Shown here: in pieces, positions 8,343-15,612 of the stretch | How positions within the stretch are numbered: position 1 is the first letter of the stretch | Layout of the letters: each line of letters opens with the position of its first letter | Source of the DNA: Lachnospiraceae bacterium | GTDB lineage: Bacteria; Bacillota; Clostridia; Lachnospirales; Lachnospiraceae | DNA: 43,031 nt | Direction of reading: 5' to 3' | Assembly (NCBI GenBank): GCA_021202075.1 | Contig: JAJQDT010000117.1 | Location: 9,960-52,990 of the forward strand | Notes under the pieces: generated by a model | What the model was told of the DNA's origin: nothing | Database searches by the model: none | What the model saw: the letters and a program-made list of their open reading frames with translations, nothing else | Made by a program: the position numbers and the translations under genes

Positions 8343-9191
8343 TTATATCTCTCTCAGCTTCCCATCCAGCACGATCCAGTGCAGCGCCGCACAAAATAAC
8401 GCAAGTATAAGCAGAAAAATCCAGAGTCCCATCTGATTGTTTCCCCAATCATTTTCTGCCAAAATCCATTCCGTTGGGTCAATGCAGTAAAGCGTTTCGA
8501 AATAGCGCTCCCGCAGTATGATACAGGCATACCACAAAAGGAACGGGACGCCGAACGCCAGATATACGCTTCCACCGAGCACACCGGCGACTGCAGAAAG
8601 GCTGGCGAGTGACGAAGCCGATAGCAGGATGCGTCCCAGCGTGGCAAGCAAAGTGAAAATCGTATTCATCGGCCAGTTCCATAGTGCTTCGCGGCTGAAA
8701 AAAAGCAAAAAAAAGAAAAGCCCCGCGAAAAATGCCCCCAAAAGCCAGACAATCGCTCCGGAAAGCGCAGTCGTCACCACCTTGTCCAAGCAGTAAACCA
8801 CTTTGCTCCGGGGGAAACGCCCCCTCGCTCTGCTCGGCGGATATCCCGCCCGAAGGGCGAGGATGCCACCCGGCGAGGGCAGATCGCGCCGCATTTGAAA
8901 AACGCTTCGCGTTTGGGCGGCGTTACGGATAATCAGAAATCGCAGGAAATGGGAATCCTTCTCCCGCAGATATTCCTCCCCACAGGGCAGCATAGCTGCG
9001 AGCGGCAGAACAAAAAGAACTGTCTGCGACTGCAGGGAACTGTTCAGCAGCTCCAGAAAGGTACCGCTGGTCAGAGGAACATCTTTTTTTGTCTCTGGCC
9101 AGGTAGTTCCAGCTATGATAGCTGCCACAGAGAGCAGAACCGCCAGATAAAATTTTTTCTCATGCAGCATTCTGTTAAAATCCATCTTCAT
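8343..9191 (-). CDS. ABC-2-type permease with in-frame palindromic insertion
   Basis: The likely start is MKMDFNRMLHEKKFYLAVLL at 9191; the frame continues upstream only through repeat sequence. The protein is about 282 aa with around six membrane segments (e.g. FYLAVLLSVAAIIAGTTWP, AIVWLLGAFFAGLFFFLLFF, MGLWIFLLILALFCAALHWI). Residues about 86-126 (RNAAQTRSVFQMRRDLP, then GILALRAGYPPSRARGRFPR) are hydrophilic, Arg/Pro-rich and coded entirely by a palindromic element. They split the loop between HFLRFLII and VVYCLDKVV, which otherwise reads like the loop before the next membrane span. The permease pairs with the ATPase downstream. Whether the inserted protein still folds is unknown. Confidence 0.82.
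   Translation of the reverse strand: MKMDFNRMLHEKKFYLAVLLSVAAIIAGTTWPETKKDVPLTSGTFLELLNSSLQSQTVLFVLPLAAMLPCGEEYLREKDSHFLRFLIIRNAAQTRSVFQMRRDLPSPGGILALRAGYPPSRARGRFPRSKVVYCLDKVVTTALSGAIVWLLGAFFAGLFFFLLFFSREALWNWPMNTIFTLLATLGRILLSASSLASLSAVAGVLGGSVYLAFGVPFLLWYACIILRERYFETLYCIDPTEWILAENDWGNNQMGLWIFLLILALFCAALHWIVLDGKLREI
8812..8935. repeat. Composite palindromic element inside the permease gene
   Basis: It starts with a CCCCTCGCTCTGCTCGGCGG box (8821-8840), related to the box of the three elements at 31246, 33934 and 35253. An extra hairpin module follows (CCCGCCC-gaa-GGGCG, about 8845-8860). It ends with CGCCGC (8887-8892), bulge, AAACGC-ttc-GCGTTT (8900-8914) and GCGGCG (8917-8922). Relative to the gene it is in the opposite orientation to those three copies, yet it still leaves an open frame. 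Confidence 0.8.
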
Positions 9192-9206
9192 GCCCCATCC
9201 TTTTTT

Positions 9207-9388
9207 TAAACGCCCCTCGCTGTGCCAGGAGGATATCCCGCCCGAAGGGCGAGGATGCCCGCGCCCCACAATCGGAGATTGGGGAATATCCCATGCGAAG
9301 CGTGGGATGCCACCCTGCGAGGGGCATAACCCGGCGAGGGCAAGTCGCACCGCATTTGAAAAACGCTTCGCGTTTGGACGGCGCTGTC
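9207..9388. repeat. Expanded composite palindromic element between lipoprotein and permease genes
   Basis: About 180 bp with the same ends as the element at 8812 (CGCCCCTCGC box; AAACGC-ttc-GCGTTT terminal hairpin at 9361-9375) and three additional hairpins inside. These are CCCGCCC-gaa-GGGCG, CCCCACAATC/GATTGGGG and TCCCAtGCgaaGCGTGGGA. A CCCCTCGC (9213-9220) / GCGAGGGG (about 9317-9324) pair encloses the inner modules. Confidence 0.75.
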
Positions 9389-9419
9389 GACCGAATCTTG
9401 TGCTGTTTCATCCCTTTCA

Positions 9420-11111
9420 TTAATACCCCAGACTGCGGTCGATGATCGTGCCATCCGCCGCGTTGATCGTCAGGAAGCTGTTGCCGGGGTAGTCTATGTA
9501 ATTCGTGTATTCCACCCCATCGTATGTGCTGTGTACCTCCTCATCTCCGAAGAAATCCCACACCGGCACAAGCGTTCCGCTGCGACTGTCCGCGCCCGGA
9601 TCATAGATGCGCATATATCCAAGAGTGACTTCTGTAATTTCCAGACTTGCGGAATCCTCATAGCTGTCTGTGTTCTGGATAACTATCATCTGTTCAAATA
9701 TTTCTGCTATCTCGGAGAAGGAAAGCAAATCCACGTTCTCGTACTTCTTTTCCCCGACCTCATACAGGTTCTGAATCTCTGCTTCCTGCAAACCGTCCGC
9801 ATTCACAATAAAGGTCACTAATTCATAACACCACGGCTCCGTTGTGCTTTCCATGGATTCCAGTCCGCCTCCCTCTTTCATCTCATAGGTAACGGGGATC
9901 CCGTCGAGTGTCCGTGTGTAAACAATGTACCAGCCGCCGTCGATGCAGCTTGCTGTGTACGTATCTGAAGTAATACCACTGCTTTCCAGATTCTTCCAGG
10001 CATGTGTCGTGAAACCCACAGAGAATTTGTCAGACAGCCCCAGCTGCTCCATATACGTGTCTGTAACTGCGATTGCCTCCTCCACCGTGATTCCCGCCAG
10101 TTCCTCACACTGTTCCTGCGTTGGTCGATAAGCATTGGAAGCATAAGCTTCTGAATCGTAGCAGGTTTCCTCCCAGCTGACATTCTCTGCCAGCTCTTCC
10201 TTATCAGCATAGCGGGAAATTCTAATCGACATCGGTGTAGAGGATGAACTCTTCAAAATATAGGAAAAAAGATCGTCCTCCGTTTCCACGAATCCGTTAA
10301 AATAACCTTCATAGTACACCGTGTTTCCATTCTCATCCTCGTAAGAGGTTACGCCAAAACCGGGCGTGACTTCCGTCTTTTCCACCGTTTCCGGAGCTTC
10401 CGCATAAACCTGCTCCCACTCATCAATCTCTTCCTGAAGGTTGAAGATATCATCCTCCGTGACAGACCCATCCTCAAATGCGCCGCTTTCTCTTGCAGCT
10501 TCGATATAACCGTATGGGTCAGTATTACCCTCCGCCTGATACTCCTTCAGCTCATTTAGCTTCTCCAATGCCTCCGCCTTTGTCGTCTGATAGTAATAAG
10601 CATAATCGTAAACCGGGCTCTCTCCGAAAAAAGCTTCTGTTGCCAGATCAATAAATTTCTGCGTGAATTCCATCTGAGAAACCGAGTAAACCGGCACCTG
10701 TGAGACATCCGGCACCCAGGCCGTAGCGTTACTGGTCATGGTGAAGCTTCCGTCTGATGTGGAAGCTGTCGCGGTGTAGGTATCCGGCACGCCAATGCGT
10801 GCGGCGAGAACATTTTCACCATTGCCGCTAACGGTATCTTTCTGTCCACTGCTTCCTGTGTCCGAATCATCCTCTGACGATACTTCAATGCCGGAAACAT
10901 TCTGTGTCTCTCCGGATGAACCGTCATCCGAACCACTTTGGTTCTCTTCGTCTGCTGATGTCTCTGCTCCCGTATCAGCATCCGCCTCACGGTAATTATC
11001 CTGACTCTGGCTGCCCTTCTGCCGCACAATGCTGTTATCCGGTGTAGCAGCGCAGCCCGATAACAACGTAGCGCTAAGCAACAGGGTAAGGAAACGTCTT
11101 CTGTTTCTCAT
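9420..11111 (-). CDS. Large secreted lipoprotein, possibly DUF6034-like
   Basis: 563 aa. A lipoprotein signal peptide (MRNRRRFLTLLLSATLLSGC) is followed by a Ser/Asp/Glu-rich linker (to about residue 105) and then a mixed alpha/beta extracytoplasmic domain (YTATASTSDGSFTMTSNATA, later VPVWDFFGDEEVHSTYDGV and SFLTINAADGTIIDRSLGY). The end resembles the repeated beta hairpins of PepSY/YycH-like sensors, but I cannot assign the family with certainty; DUF6034 is a tentative match from memory. GGGGAGC precedes the ATG. Its promoter carries the same response-regulator box as the RR gene (11207-11224), so it is probably induced by the linked two-component system. Confidence 0.8.
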   Translation of the reverse strand: MRNRRRFLTLLLSATLLSGCAATPDNSIVRQKGSQSQDNYREADADTGAETSADEENQSGSDDGSSGETQNVSGIEVSSEDDSDTGSSGQKDTVSGNGENVLAARIGVPDTYTATASTSDGSFTMTSNATAWVPDVSQVPVYSVSQMEFTQKFIDLATEAFFGESPVYDYAYYYQTTKAEALEKLNELKEYQAEGNTDPYGYIEAARESGAFEDGSVTEDDIFNLQEEIDEWEQVYAEAPETVEKTEVTPGFGVTSYEDENGNTVYYEGYFNGFVETEDDLFSYILKSSSSTPMSIRISRYADKEELAENVSWEETCYDSEAYASNAYRPTQEQCEELAGITVEEAIAVTDTYMEQLGLSDKFSVGFTTHAWKNLESSGITSDTYTASCIDGGWYIVYTRTLDGIPVTYEMKEGGGLESMESTTEPWCYELVTFIVNADGLQEAEIQNLYEVGEKKYENVDLLSFSEIAEIFEQMIVIQNTDSYEDSASLEITEVTLGYMRIYDPGADSRSGTLVPVWDFFGDEEVHSTYDGVEYTNYIDYPGNSFLTINAADGTIIDRSLGY

Positions 11112-11168
11112 AATGCTCCCCTTTCAATATGCGGCAGTAACTGCCTTACATTTTCTTCTTACAATCAC

Positions 11169-11224
11169 AGTATATCAGAAAAGATATTGCCAAGTCCTTG
11201 CCGAGTTGTAACCAAATTGTAAAC
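11169..11224 (-). promoter_or_regulatory. Promoter of the lipoprotein gene with an OmpR-type direct repeat
   Basis: On the minus strand: GTTTACA-N5-GTTACA (11207-11224, 11-bp period), 9 bp, a poor -35 GGACTT (11192-11197), 17 bp, and -10 TATACT (11169-11174). The same box with the same 9-bp offset stands before the response-regulator gene at 15369-15386. A weak -35 with a box just upstream fits activation by a phosphorylated OmpR-family regulator. Confidence 0.65.
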
Positions 11225-11262
11225 GTTATAGACAAAATCAATTCCACTTTCAGGCTAATAAA

Positions 11263-11302
11263 GATGAAATGGGAATGTCCATTTAAACATTCCCATTTCA
11301 TC
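11263..11302 (-). terminator. Perfect 15-bp hairpin downstream of the small antitoxin-like gene
   Basis: GATGAAATGGGAATG (11263-11277) pairs perfectly with 11288-11302 over a 10-nt loop. On the minus strand it is followed by TTTATTAG, so it can act as an intrinsic terminator for the gene 11346-11528 and separate it from the lipoprotein promoter. Confidence 0.6.
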
Positions 11303-11345
11303 TCTGTCTGATTTATCTGACTATAGCAGACTCAACCGTCTTCAT

Positions 11346-11528
11346 TTAAGAAATATTCCGAACTCTATTTCTGCTTTTCGCAGCAAGTGTAAATGCTTTT
11401 TCCATTGCAGGCGTTAGCTCCGGCGAATCCTCATCAAAGATAATGGGCTTGTTTCTTGCAGCCTCTATCTCGCGAATCTGTTCCTCTGTCAGTTTTTGTT
11501 CTCTATTTAAAGTAACAGTCCTGGTCAT
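11346..11528 (-). CDS. Small antitoxin-like protein
   Basis: 60 aa: MTRTVTLNREQKLTEEQIRE, then EAARNKPIIFDEDSPELTPA and MEKAFTLAAKSRNRVR. The segment FDEDSPELTPAMEKAF is typical of small Firmicute proteins annotated as orphan antitoxin-like or BrnA/RelB-like. No toxin gene is adjacent. GGAGC lies upstream of the ATG, and a strong hairpin follows the gene. It sits between the permease and lipoprotein genes, on the same strand, but probably as its own unit. Confidence 0.7.
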   Translation of the reverse strand: MTRTVTLNREQKLTEEQIREIEAARNKPIIFDEDSPELTPAMEKAFTLAAKSRNRVRNIS

Positions 11529-11638
11529 AATAAATGCTCCTTCTTTCCATCAGTGTCCAGACATTCATCATACTTCAAATTTATTTGTTTGTTCAAGTAT
11601 ATCACATGATGCCAACAATGAAAATACATTTTCTGATT

Positions 11639-12727
11639 TCACGCCCCCAGAAACGTGAAATTGTATTTTTTCACCGCCCGCCAGGAAATGAAAATTCCAG
11701 CTGCCAATATTCCTCCAAAGATTAACAGAGACTGTGCGATGGACGGCAGGTTGTCATATCCGAAATCATGCATCCCATAGACCGCATTATTCAGCGGACT
11801 GATCCAGCCGACAATACTGCGGACACGATAGAGTTCCCAGGTCTTTAGCCCCAGTATTTTCCCGAGCACATCCGGGTCGAGCAGATATCCGTACAGGCTG
11901 TAGAGCAAGGCAAAAAACATCCCGGCCTTTTTCCCGAACAGCAGATTACCCGGCAGAATCAGAAATCCAAGCGTCAGGCTGTAAACAAACATCAGCAGCG
12001 CAACCTGTGCCATACAGCCAATGGGGGTAATGCTCTCCATTACCTTGACCGTAGATGGAACATTCAGCTGATCGCCTAAAGAAGAATAGCCAAGGATGGC
12101 CGCCGTCTCGCTCCACAGATCTCCTGTGTAGGAATATTTCATGCAGAGCACGACTGTGACAACCAGGATAAAGAAAATATACAGCGCAGTGCAAAGCATG
12201 ATATAGAGCAGCTGCGAAATCAGCCAGCGGCTTTTCGTCGTCCGCATCAGATGAAACGGCGTAAATAGTGTTAGCTTCGGCAAATCAGAAAACAGGAAGA
12301 TCAATAGCAGTGAAATCAACAGGATTGCCGTAGAATCACCGAATGTCCAGATAAATGGCTCCGCTGCCTGCATTGTCGTCCCGTAATATTCAGCCACCTC
12401 TGTGACACGACTGCTCAGCAAAAAGCAGAGCACTACGCCAAAAAGGAAAAGTATGATTGTCCTCGGGTTTCGGAAAAAACCAAGGAAGCAACAACGCGTG
12501 GTAGAGAGAATCTGGTGAGCCTCGCCCTCGCCGGGTGGCATCCCCTCCTTCGGATGGGATAATCCATGCAAAATCAAGCTTCGCTTGATGGCTCGGTACC
12601 GTTCTCGATTTTCTGCGAAAATCGGAACATTGCCTACGTCCTCGATTCGTTGCACGAATCGGGACATGTTCTGGTGAGCCTCGCCTTTAAAATTTAAACC
12701 CTTCCTCTCACTTCGTTTGAAAAACAT
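11639..12727 (-). CDS. ABC-2-type permease with element-derived N-terminus
   Basis: 362 aa with about six membrane segments from residue ~85 (TIILFLFGVVLCFLLSSRV, AILLISLLLIFLFSDLP, LLYIMLCTALYIFFILVVTV, VALLMFVYSLTLGFLILPG and others). The start ATG overlaps the end of the kinase gene by 20 bp (shared GGAATGTTTTTC), indicating translational coupling. Residues about 15-72 are coded by a 159-bp palindromic insertion bounded by 16-bp direct repeats. If the insert were removed, the frame would join KGEAHQ directly to ILSTTRCCFLGFFRNPRTI. Probable partner of the ATPase at 7602-8252. Confidence 0.82.
   Translation of the reverse strand: MFFKRSERKGLNFKGEAHQNMSRFVQRIEDVGNVPIFAENRERYRAIKRSLILHGLSHPKEGMPPGEGEAHQILSTTRCCFLGFFRNPRTIILFLFGVVLCFLLSSRVTEVAEYYGTTMQAAEPFIWTFGDSTAILLISLLLIFLFSDLPKLTLFTPFHLMRTTKSRWLISQLLYIMLCTALYIFFILVVTVVLCMKYSYTGDLWSETAAILGYSSLGDQLNVPSTVKVMESITPIGCMAQVALLMFVYSLTLGFLILPGNLLFGKKAGMFFALLYSLYGYLLDPDVLGKILGLKTWELYRVRSIVGWISPLNNAVYGMHDFGYDNLPSIAQSLLIFGGILAAGIFISWRAVKKYNFTFLGA
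12511..12685. repeat. Palindromic element insertion flanked by 16-bp direct repeats
   Basis: TCTGGTGAGCCTCGCC occurs at 12511-12526 and again at 12670-12685, 159 bp apart (53 codons). Between them are a CATCCC/GGATG hairpin, ATCAAGC-ttc-GCTTGAT closed by GAGCC/GGCTC, a GATTTT/AAAATC hairpin, and CGTCC-[CGATTCG/CGAATCG]-GGGAC. The stems differ from those of the 14315 copy by paired changes. Confidence 0.85.
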
Positions 12728-14297
12728 TCCACCTCACCCCTATCCGACTGCCTTTCCCAGGAGCGCTTTCTACTTCGATCCTACCGCCATGAAGTCTGGC
12801 AATCTGCACACATAAAGCCAGTCCCAGACCGGCACCGCCTTCCTGGCGTGTTCTGGCTTTATCTGCCATGTAAAATGGTTCCAGAATCTTTTTCTGTTCC
12901 TCCGGTGCGATACCACAGCCCTCATCCTGAACAAACAACCCCTCCGTGGAAGCGAACAAAGTAATCGTGCTGCCCAGCGGGCTGGCTTTCCTTGCGTTGT
13001 CAATCAGATTGGTCAATAAAGAGAGTAATAAATCCTCGTCTCCGGTGACTGTCAGGTCGGAATCCTTTTGCAGCGGTAGGCTTTCTGATCTATCAAACTG
13101 CTCCGCATAGTTTTGGTTCGGCTCGTCCTGAATCAAAAATTGCAGCGAAATCTCTTTTTCCTCCAGTCTTTTCTGAACGATATTTTTTGCCTTCGAGAAA
13201 AGCGTTTCAACGAAAATGTCCTTCGATTCGATTTCAGACTCATCTGACAGGTCAAGCAGCTGAAGCATTTTAACGGACAGGCGTGAAAGCCTCCGGCTTT
13301 CCTGCTCGATATAGTTCAGTGCAGACGCCTGACGCTCCGGGGAAAGCCAAACGCGCTGTAATAGCTCCGCATAACCCTGAATACTGGTCATCGGTGTTTT
13401 CAGCTCATGGGAAAGTGCGCCAAGCAGCATTCGCTGTTTCTCATTCATTTCATCCAGTGTCCGGATATGTTCATCAACGTTTTCTGCCATGCGGTTGAAA
13501 GCCAGTGCGATTTCCGTGACTTCATCTTCTTTTTTTCCTGTTTCCCTCTTCAACGGAACACGCTCCTCGTACTGCCCGTCCGCAATGACATTTGCCGCGT
13601 CCTTCAGCTGATACAACGGCACAAAAAGTCTGCGTATGATCAGCGTCAACGCAAGGCCAAGAATCAGCGCAAGAACCAGCGAAATAACAATTCCGCGCAA
13701 AAAAAGGAACCTGCTTTCCCGAAAGATAACCGTAACATCCCGATAATGCAAAAGAGCGAATCCATTTCCTGAGCCATAAGAAGATTCTTCTATATAAGTA
13801 ATCAGAAGAATACTCCCGTTTATTCTGGCAAGATAAGCGACTGAGTCATTCGAACTGTACGCACTGATAAGCGCGTATTTCTGATACTTTTCACCAAGGG
13901 GAGTCCCCGCTTCCAGATCAAATTCATAGGATGTACTGTTCGCAAGCACTTCGCCATCATAATACAGTACCGCATTGTTGCTGTAGGAGCCCTGAAAAAC
14001 GGACCGTGCCGCAGCCGGTATCCACCGGTCATCCGTAATTCCAAGTTTTGAGATCTGTTTCAAAAAAGAACTGATGTCAGACGAAAGGCTCGTCTGTTCA
14101 TCTCCGAGCACAACACCGATCATTCTCATCTGTGTCTCACACAGGTTCCATGCGGAAAAAATCTGAGATAACACCAGAAGCAGCAGTGCTGACACGACTG
14201 ATATTTTCGTTCTTAAAAGCCACCTTGGGCGAATAGACCTGGATTGAGCAGCATTTCCTGCCTCTGGATGAATCGGATCTGTATTTTCGTGTCTCAT
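12708..14297 (-). CDS. Sensor histidine kinase (HAMP type)
   Basis: 529 aa. There are two membrane segments (about 29-51 and 197-220) around an extracytoplasmic sensing domain, then HAMP (RRLFVPLYQLKDAANVIADG). The H-box is LSHELKTPMTS, the N-box NLIDNARKA, the G1 box DEGCGIAPEEQKK and the G2 box GGAGLGLAL; all catalytic motifs are present. GGAGG precedes the ATG. It is encoded after its response regulator, separated by a tandem pair of palindromic elements, and overlaps the permease gene downstream. It presumably senses envelope stress or an exported compound and phosphorylates the regulator at 14522-15274. Confidence 0.93.
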   Translation of the reverse strand: MRHENTDPIHPEAGNAAQSRSIRPRWLLRTKISVVSALLLLVLSQIFSAWNLCETQMRMIGVVLGDEQTSLSSDISSFLKQISKLGITDDRWIPAAARSVFQGSYSNNAVLYYDGEVLANSTSYEFDLEAGTPLGEKYQKYALISAYSSNDSVAYLARINGSILLITYIEESSYGSGNGFALLHYRDVTVIFRESRFLFLRGIVISLVLALILGLALTLIIRRLFVPLYQLKDAANVIADGQYEERVPLKRETGKKEDEVTEIALAFNRMAENVDEHIRTLDEMNEKQRMLLGALSHELKTPMTSIQGYAELLQRVWLSPERQASALNYIEQESRRLSRLSVKMLQLLDLSDESEIESKDIFVETLFSKAKNIVQKRLEEKEISLQFLIQDEPNQNYAEQFDRSESLPLQKDSDLTVTGDEDLLLSLLTNLIDNARKASPLGSTITLFASTEGLFVQDEGCGIAPEEQKKILEPFYMADKARTRQEGGAGLGLALCVQIARLHGGRIEVESAPGKGSRIGVRWNVFQTK

Positions 14298-14314
14298 GTC
14301 TTGGCCTCCTCATT

Positions 14315-14531
14315 CATGGACATATGTGGAGAGCCTCGCCATTATAAAATCGAGCTTCGCTCGATGGCTCGGTATCGTTCTCGATTTTCTGCGAAAATCG
14401 GAACATTGCCTTCGTCCATGATTTGCTTCGCAAATCACGGACATATAATGCGGAGAGCCTCGCCATTCCAAATCGAGCTTCGCTCGATGGCTCGGCCTTC
14501 GTCCATGATTTGCTTCGCAAATCACGGACAT
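14315..14531. repeat. Tandem pair of palindromic elements (type A) between regulator and kinase genes
   Basis: Copy 1 (about 14315-14446) carries an extra GATTTT/AAAATC hairpin module between the stem-bulge hairpin and the GTCC-hairpin-GGAC part. Copy 2 (about 14449-14531) lacks it. Both share GGAGAGCCTCGCCATT, ATCGAGC-ttc-GCTCGAT and GTCCATGATTTGC-ttc-GCAAATCACGGAC-type sequence. Copy 2 supplies the TGA stop of the response regulator. Confidence 0.88.
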
Positions 14532-15274
14532 GTAATCCGATAACCGATGCGAGGAACAGTCTGGATAACATCCTGGAAATCCAATTTCTTCCGCAGCCTT
14601 GCTATATGCACGTCAATGGTCCGCGTCTCTCCATCAAAATCCACACCCCACAGCGCATTGATCAGCTGCTCGCGGCTGAGGGCAATATTTTTGTACTTCA
14701 CAAGCTGCAGCAGACAGTCGAATTCCATTGGTTTCAGAGAAATCGCCTTCCCCGCCTTCGTAACCCGCCGTTCCTCCGGAAAAATCTCAACATCCCGCAC
14801 CACAAAGACTTCCGATTCCTTTCGGTAACGCGCCAGCACTTTCTCCACGCGTACAAGCAGTTCCAACATTTCAAACGGCTTGACGATATAATCCTCTGCC
14901 CCGTCTTTCAGACCATGAACCTTGCTGCTCAGGTCGCCCTTTGCAGTCAGAAAAATCACCGGGATTTCCAACGCGCGCAGCTCCGGCAACAGTGCAAAGC
15001 CGTCTTTTCCTGGAAGCATTACATCAAGAAGTGCCAGATTGGCGGGCCAAGTGACCGAACCAGCGGGAGCAACCATATCGCGGAAACTGTTTCCCCTGGC
15101 GATATTATTTTCACTTTGGTATGATATCCACTGACGTTTCTCATCATGAAGCCATGCACTGACAACATCACCATCCCAGAATGGCATCGGCTCATACCCC
15201 GCCGTCTCCAGATTGATACAAATCAATTCATTAATCGCCGCAGAGTCCTCAATGACCAATATTCTTTCTTTCAT
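14522..15274 (-). CDS. OmpR-family response regulator with an enlarged receiver domain
   Basis: About 250 aa (MKERILVIEDSAAINELIC; in-frame GTG codons at 15280 and 15289 are alternative starts). The phospho-acceptor Asp lies in LLDVMLPGKDG and the conserved Lys in IVKPFEMLELL. The winged-helix DNA-binding domain ends TIDVHIARLRKKLDF and VIQTVPRIGYRI. The acceptor Asp is at about residue 84 instead of about 52, because some 30 hydrophilic residues (about 43-78) interrupt the receiver between DVVSAWL and NLALLDV. The coding DNA there folds as a stem with a one-sided bulge. The last codons (TGT CCG TGA) come from a palindromic element. Likely targets are its own promoter and that of the lipoprotein gene. 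Confidence 0.9.
   Translation of the reverse strand: MKERILVIEDSAAINELICINLETAGYEPMPFWDGDVVSAWLHDEKRQWISYQSENNIARGNSFRDMVAPAGSVTWPANLALLDVMLPGKDGFALLPELRALEIPVIFLTAKGDLSSKVHGLKDGAEDYIVKPFEMLELLVRVEKVLARYRKESEVFVVRDVEIFPEERRVTKAGKAISLKPMEFDCLLQLVKYKNIALSREQLINALWGVDFDGETRTIDVHIARLRKKLDFQDVIQTVPRIGYRITCP
15047..15119. repeat. Probable palindromic insertion in the receiver-domain coding sequence
   Basis: ATATCGC (15075-15081), GGAAA-ctg-TTTCC (15082-15094), bulge cctg, GCGATAT (15099-15105): outer stem, inner stem with 3-nt loop, one-sided bulge. This is the same plan as the other elements. CCAAGTGA (15047-15054) and TCACTTTGG (15111-15119) can pair outside it. It coincides with the extra residues of the receiver domain. 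Confidence 0.6.
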
Positions 15275-15330
15275 ATTCACACTACACACTTTCCCTGATA
15301 ATCAGTTATTGAAATAGGTCTTCTTCTTAT

Positions 15331-15420
15331 ATATTAATATGTGCAAGCCTGTTTTTCAATGGATGGGATGTAACCAAATTGTAAACGTTTTTTGCTAAGT
15401 GGTCAAAGTGACCGCTTACT
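15331..15420 (-). promoter_or_regulatory. Promoter of the two-component/ABC locus with regulator box and inverted repeat
   Basis: On the minus strand: inverted repeat around 15394-15418 (GCTAAGTGGTCA...TGACCgCTTA), then GTTTACA-N5-GTTACA (15369-15386, 11-bp period), 9 bp, -35 TTGAAA (15354-15359), 17 bp, -10 TAATAT (15331-15336). The box and its 9-bp offset are shared with the lipoprotein promoter, which suggests autoregulation. Confidence 0.7.
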
Positions 15421-15439
15421 ATATTTCGGGGCTATATGT

Positions 15440-15612
15440 GAACTACCCATTGTCTAAAGCCAATGGGCTTCCTGCTTCATCAGTCTTCGCTCCGCTACGG
15501 TCGGCGCTAAACGGACATCCACTGGATGTCCAGCGCCCTCGTAACCTACTATCTCCACAGGCGTAAATTCGGGCGGTTCCCGCCCTATCAGGATTTCTTT
15601 ATGCGATCTGCC
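15440..15612 (-). ncRNA. Probable omega RNA (TnpB guide RNA scaffold) at the element's right end
   Basis: TnpB proteins use an RNA that runs from the 3' end of tnpB through the right end, with the guide taken from the flanking DNA. Here that segment contains GGGCGG-ttc-CCGCCC (15571-15585), GGCGCT/AGCGCC enclosing GGACATCC-act-GGATGTCC with an aaac bulge (15503-15537), and the terminal CCCATTG/CAATGGG hairpin (15446-15467). On this reading the guide would begin just below 15440. Confidence 0.6.

Noticed and set aside
14313..14571. Short frames across the tandem palindromic elements (e.g. MSVICEANHGRRPSHRAKL)
   Set aside because: They are translations of the repeat with no ribosome binding site; only where the repeat lies inside a real gene is the peptide likely to be made.
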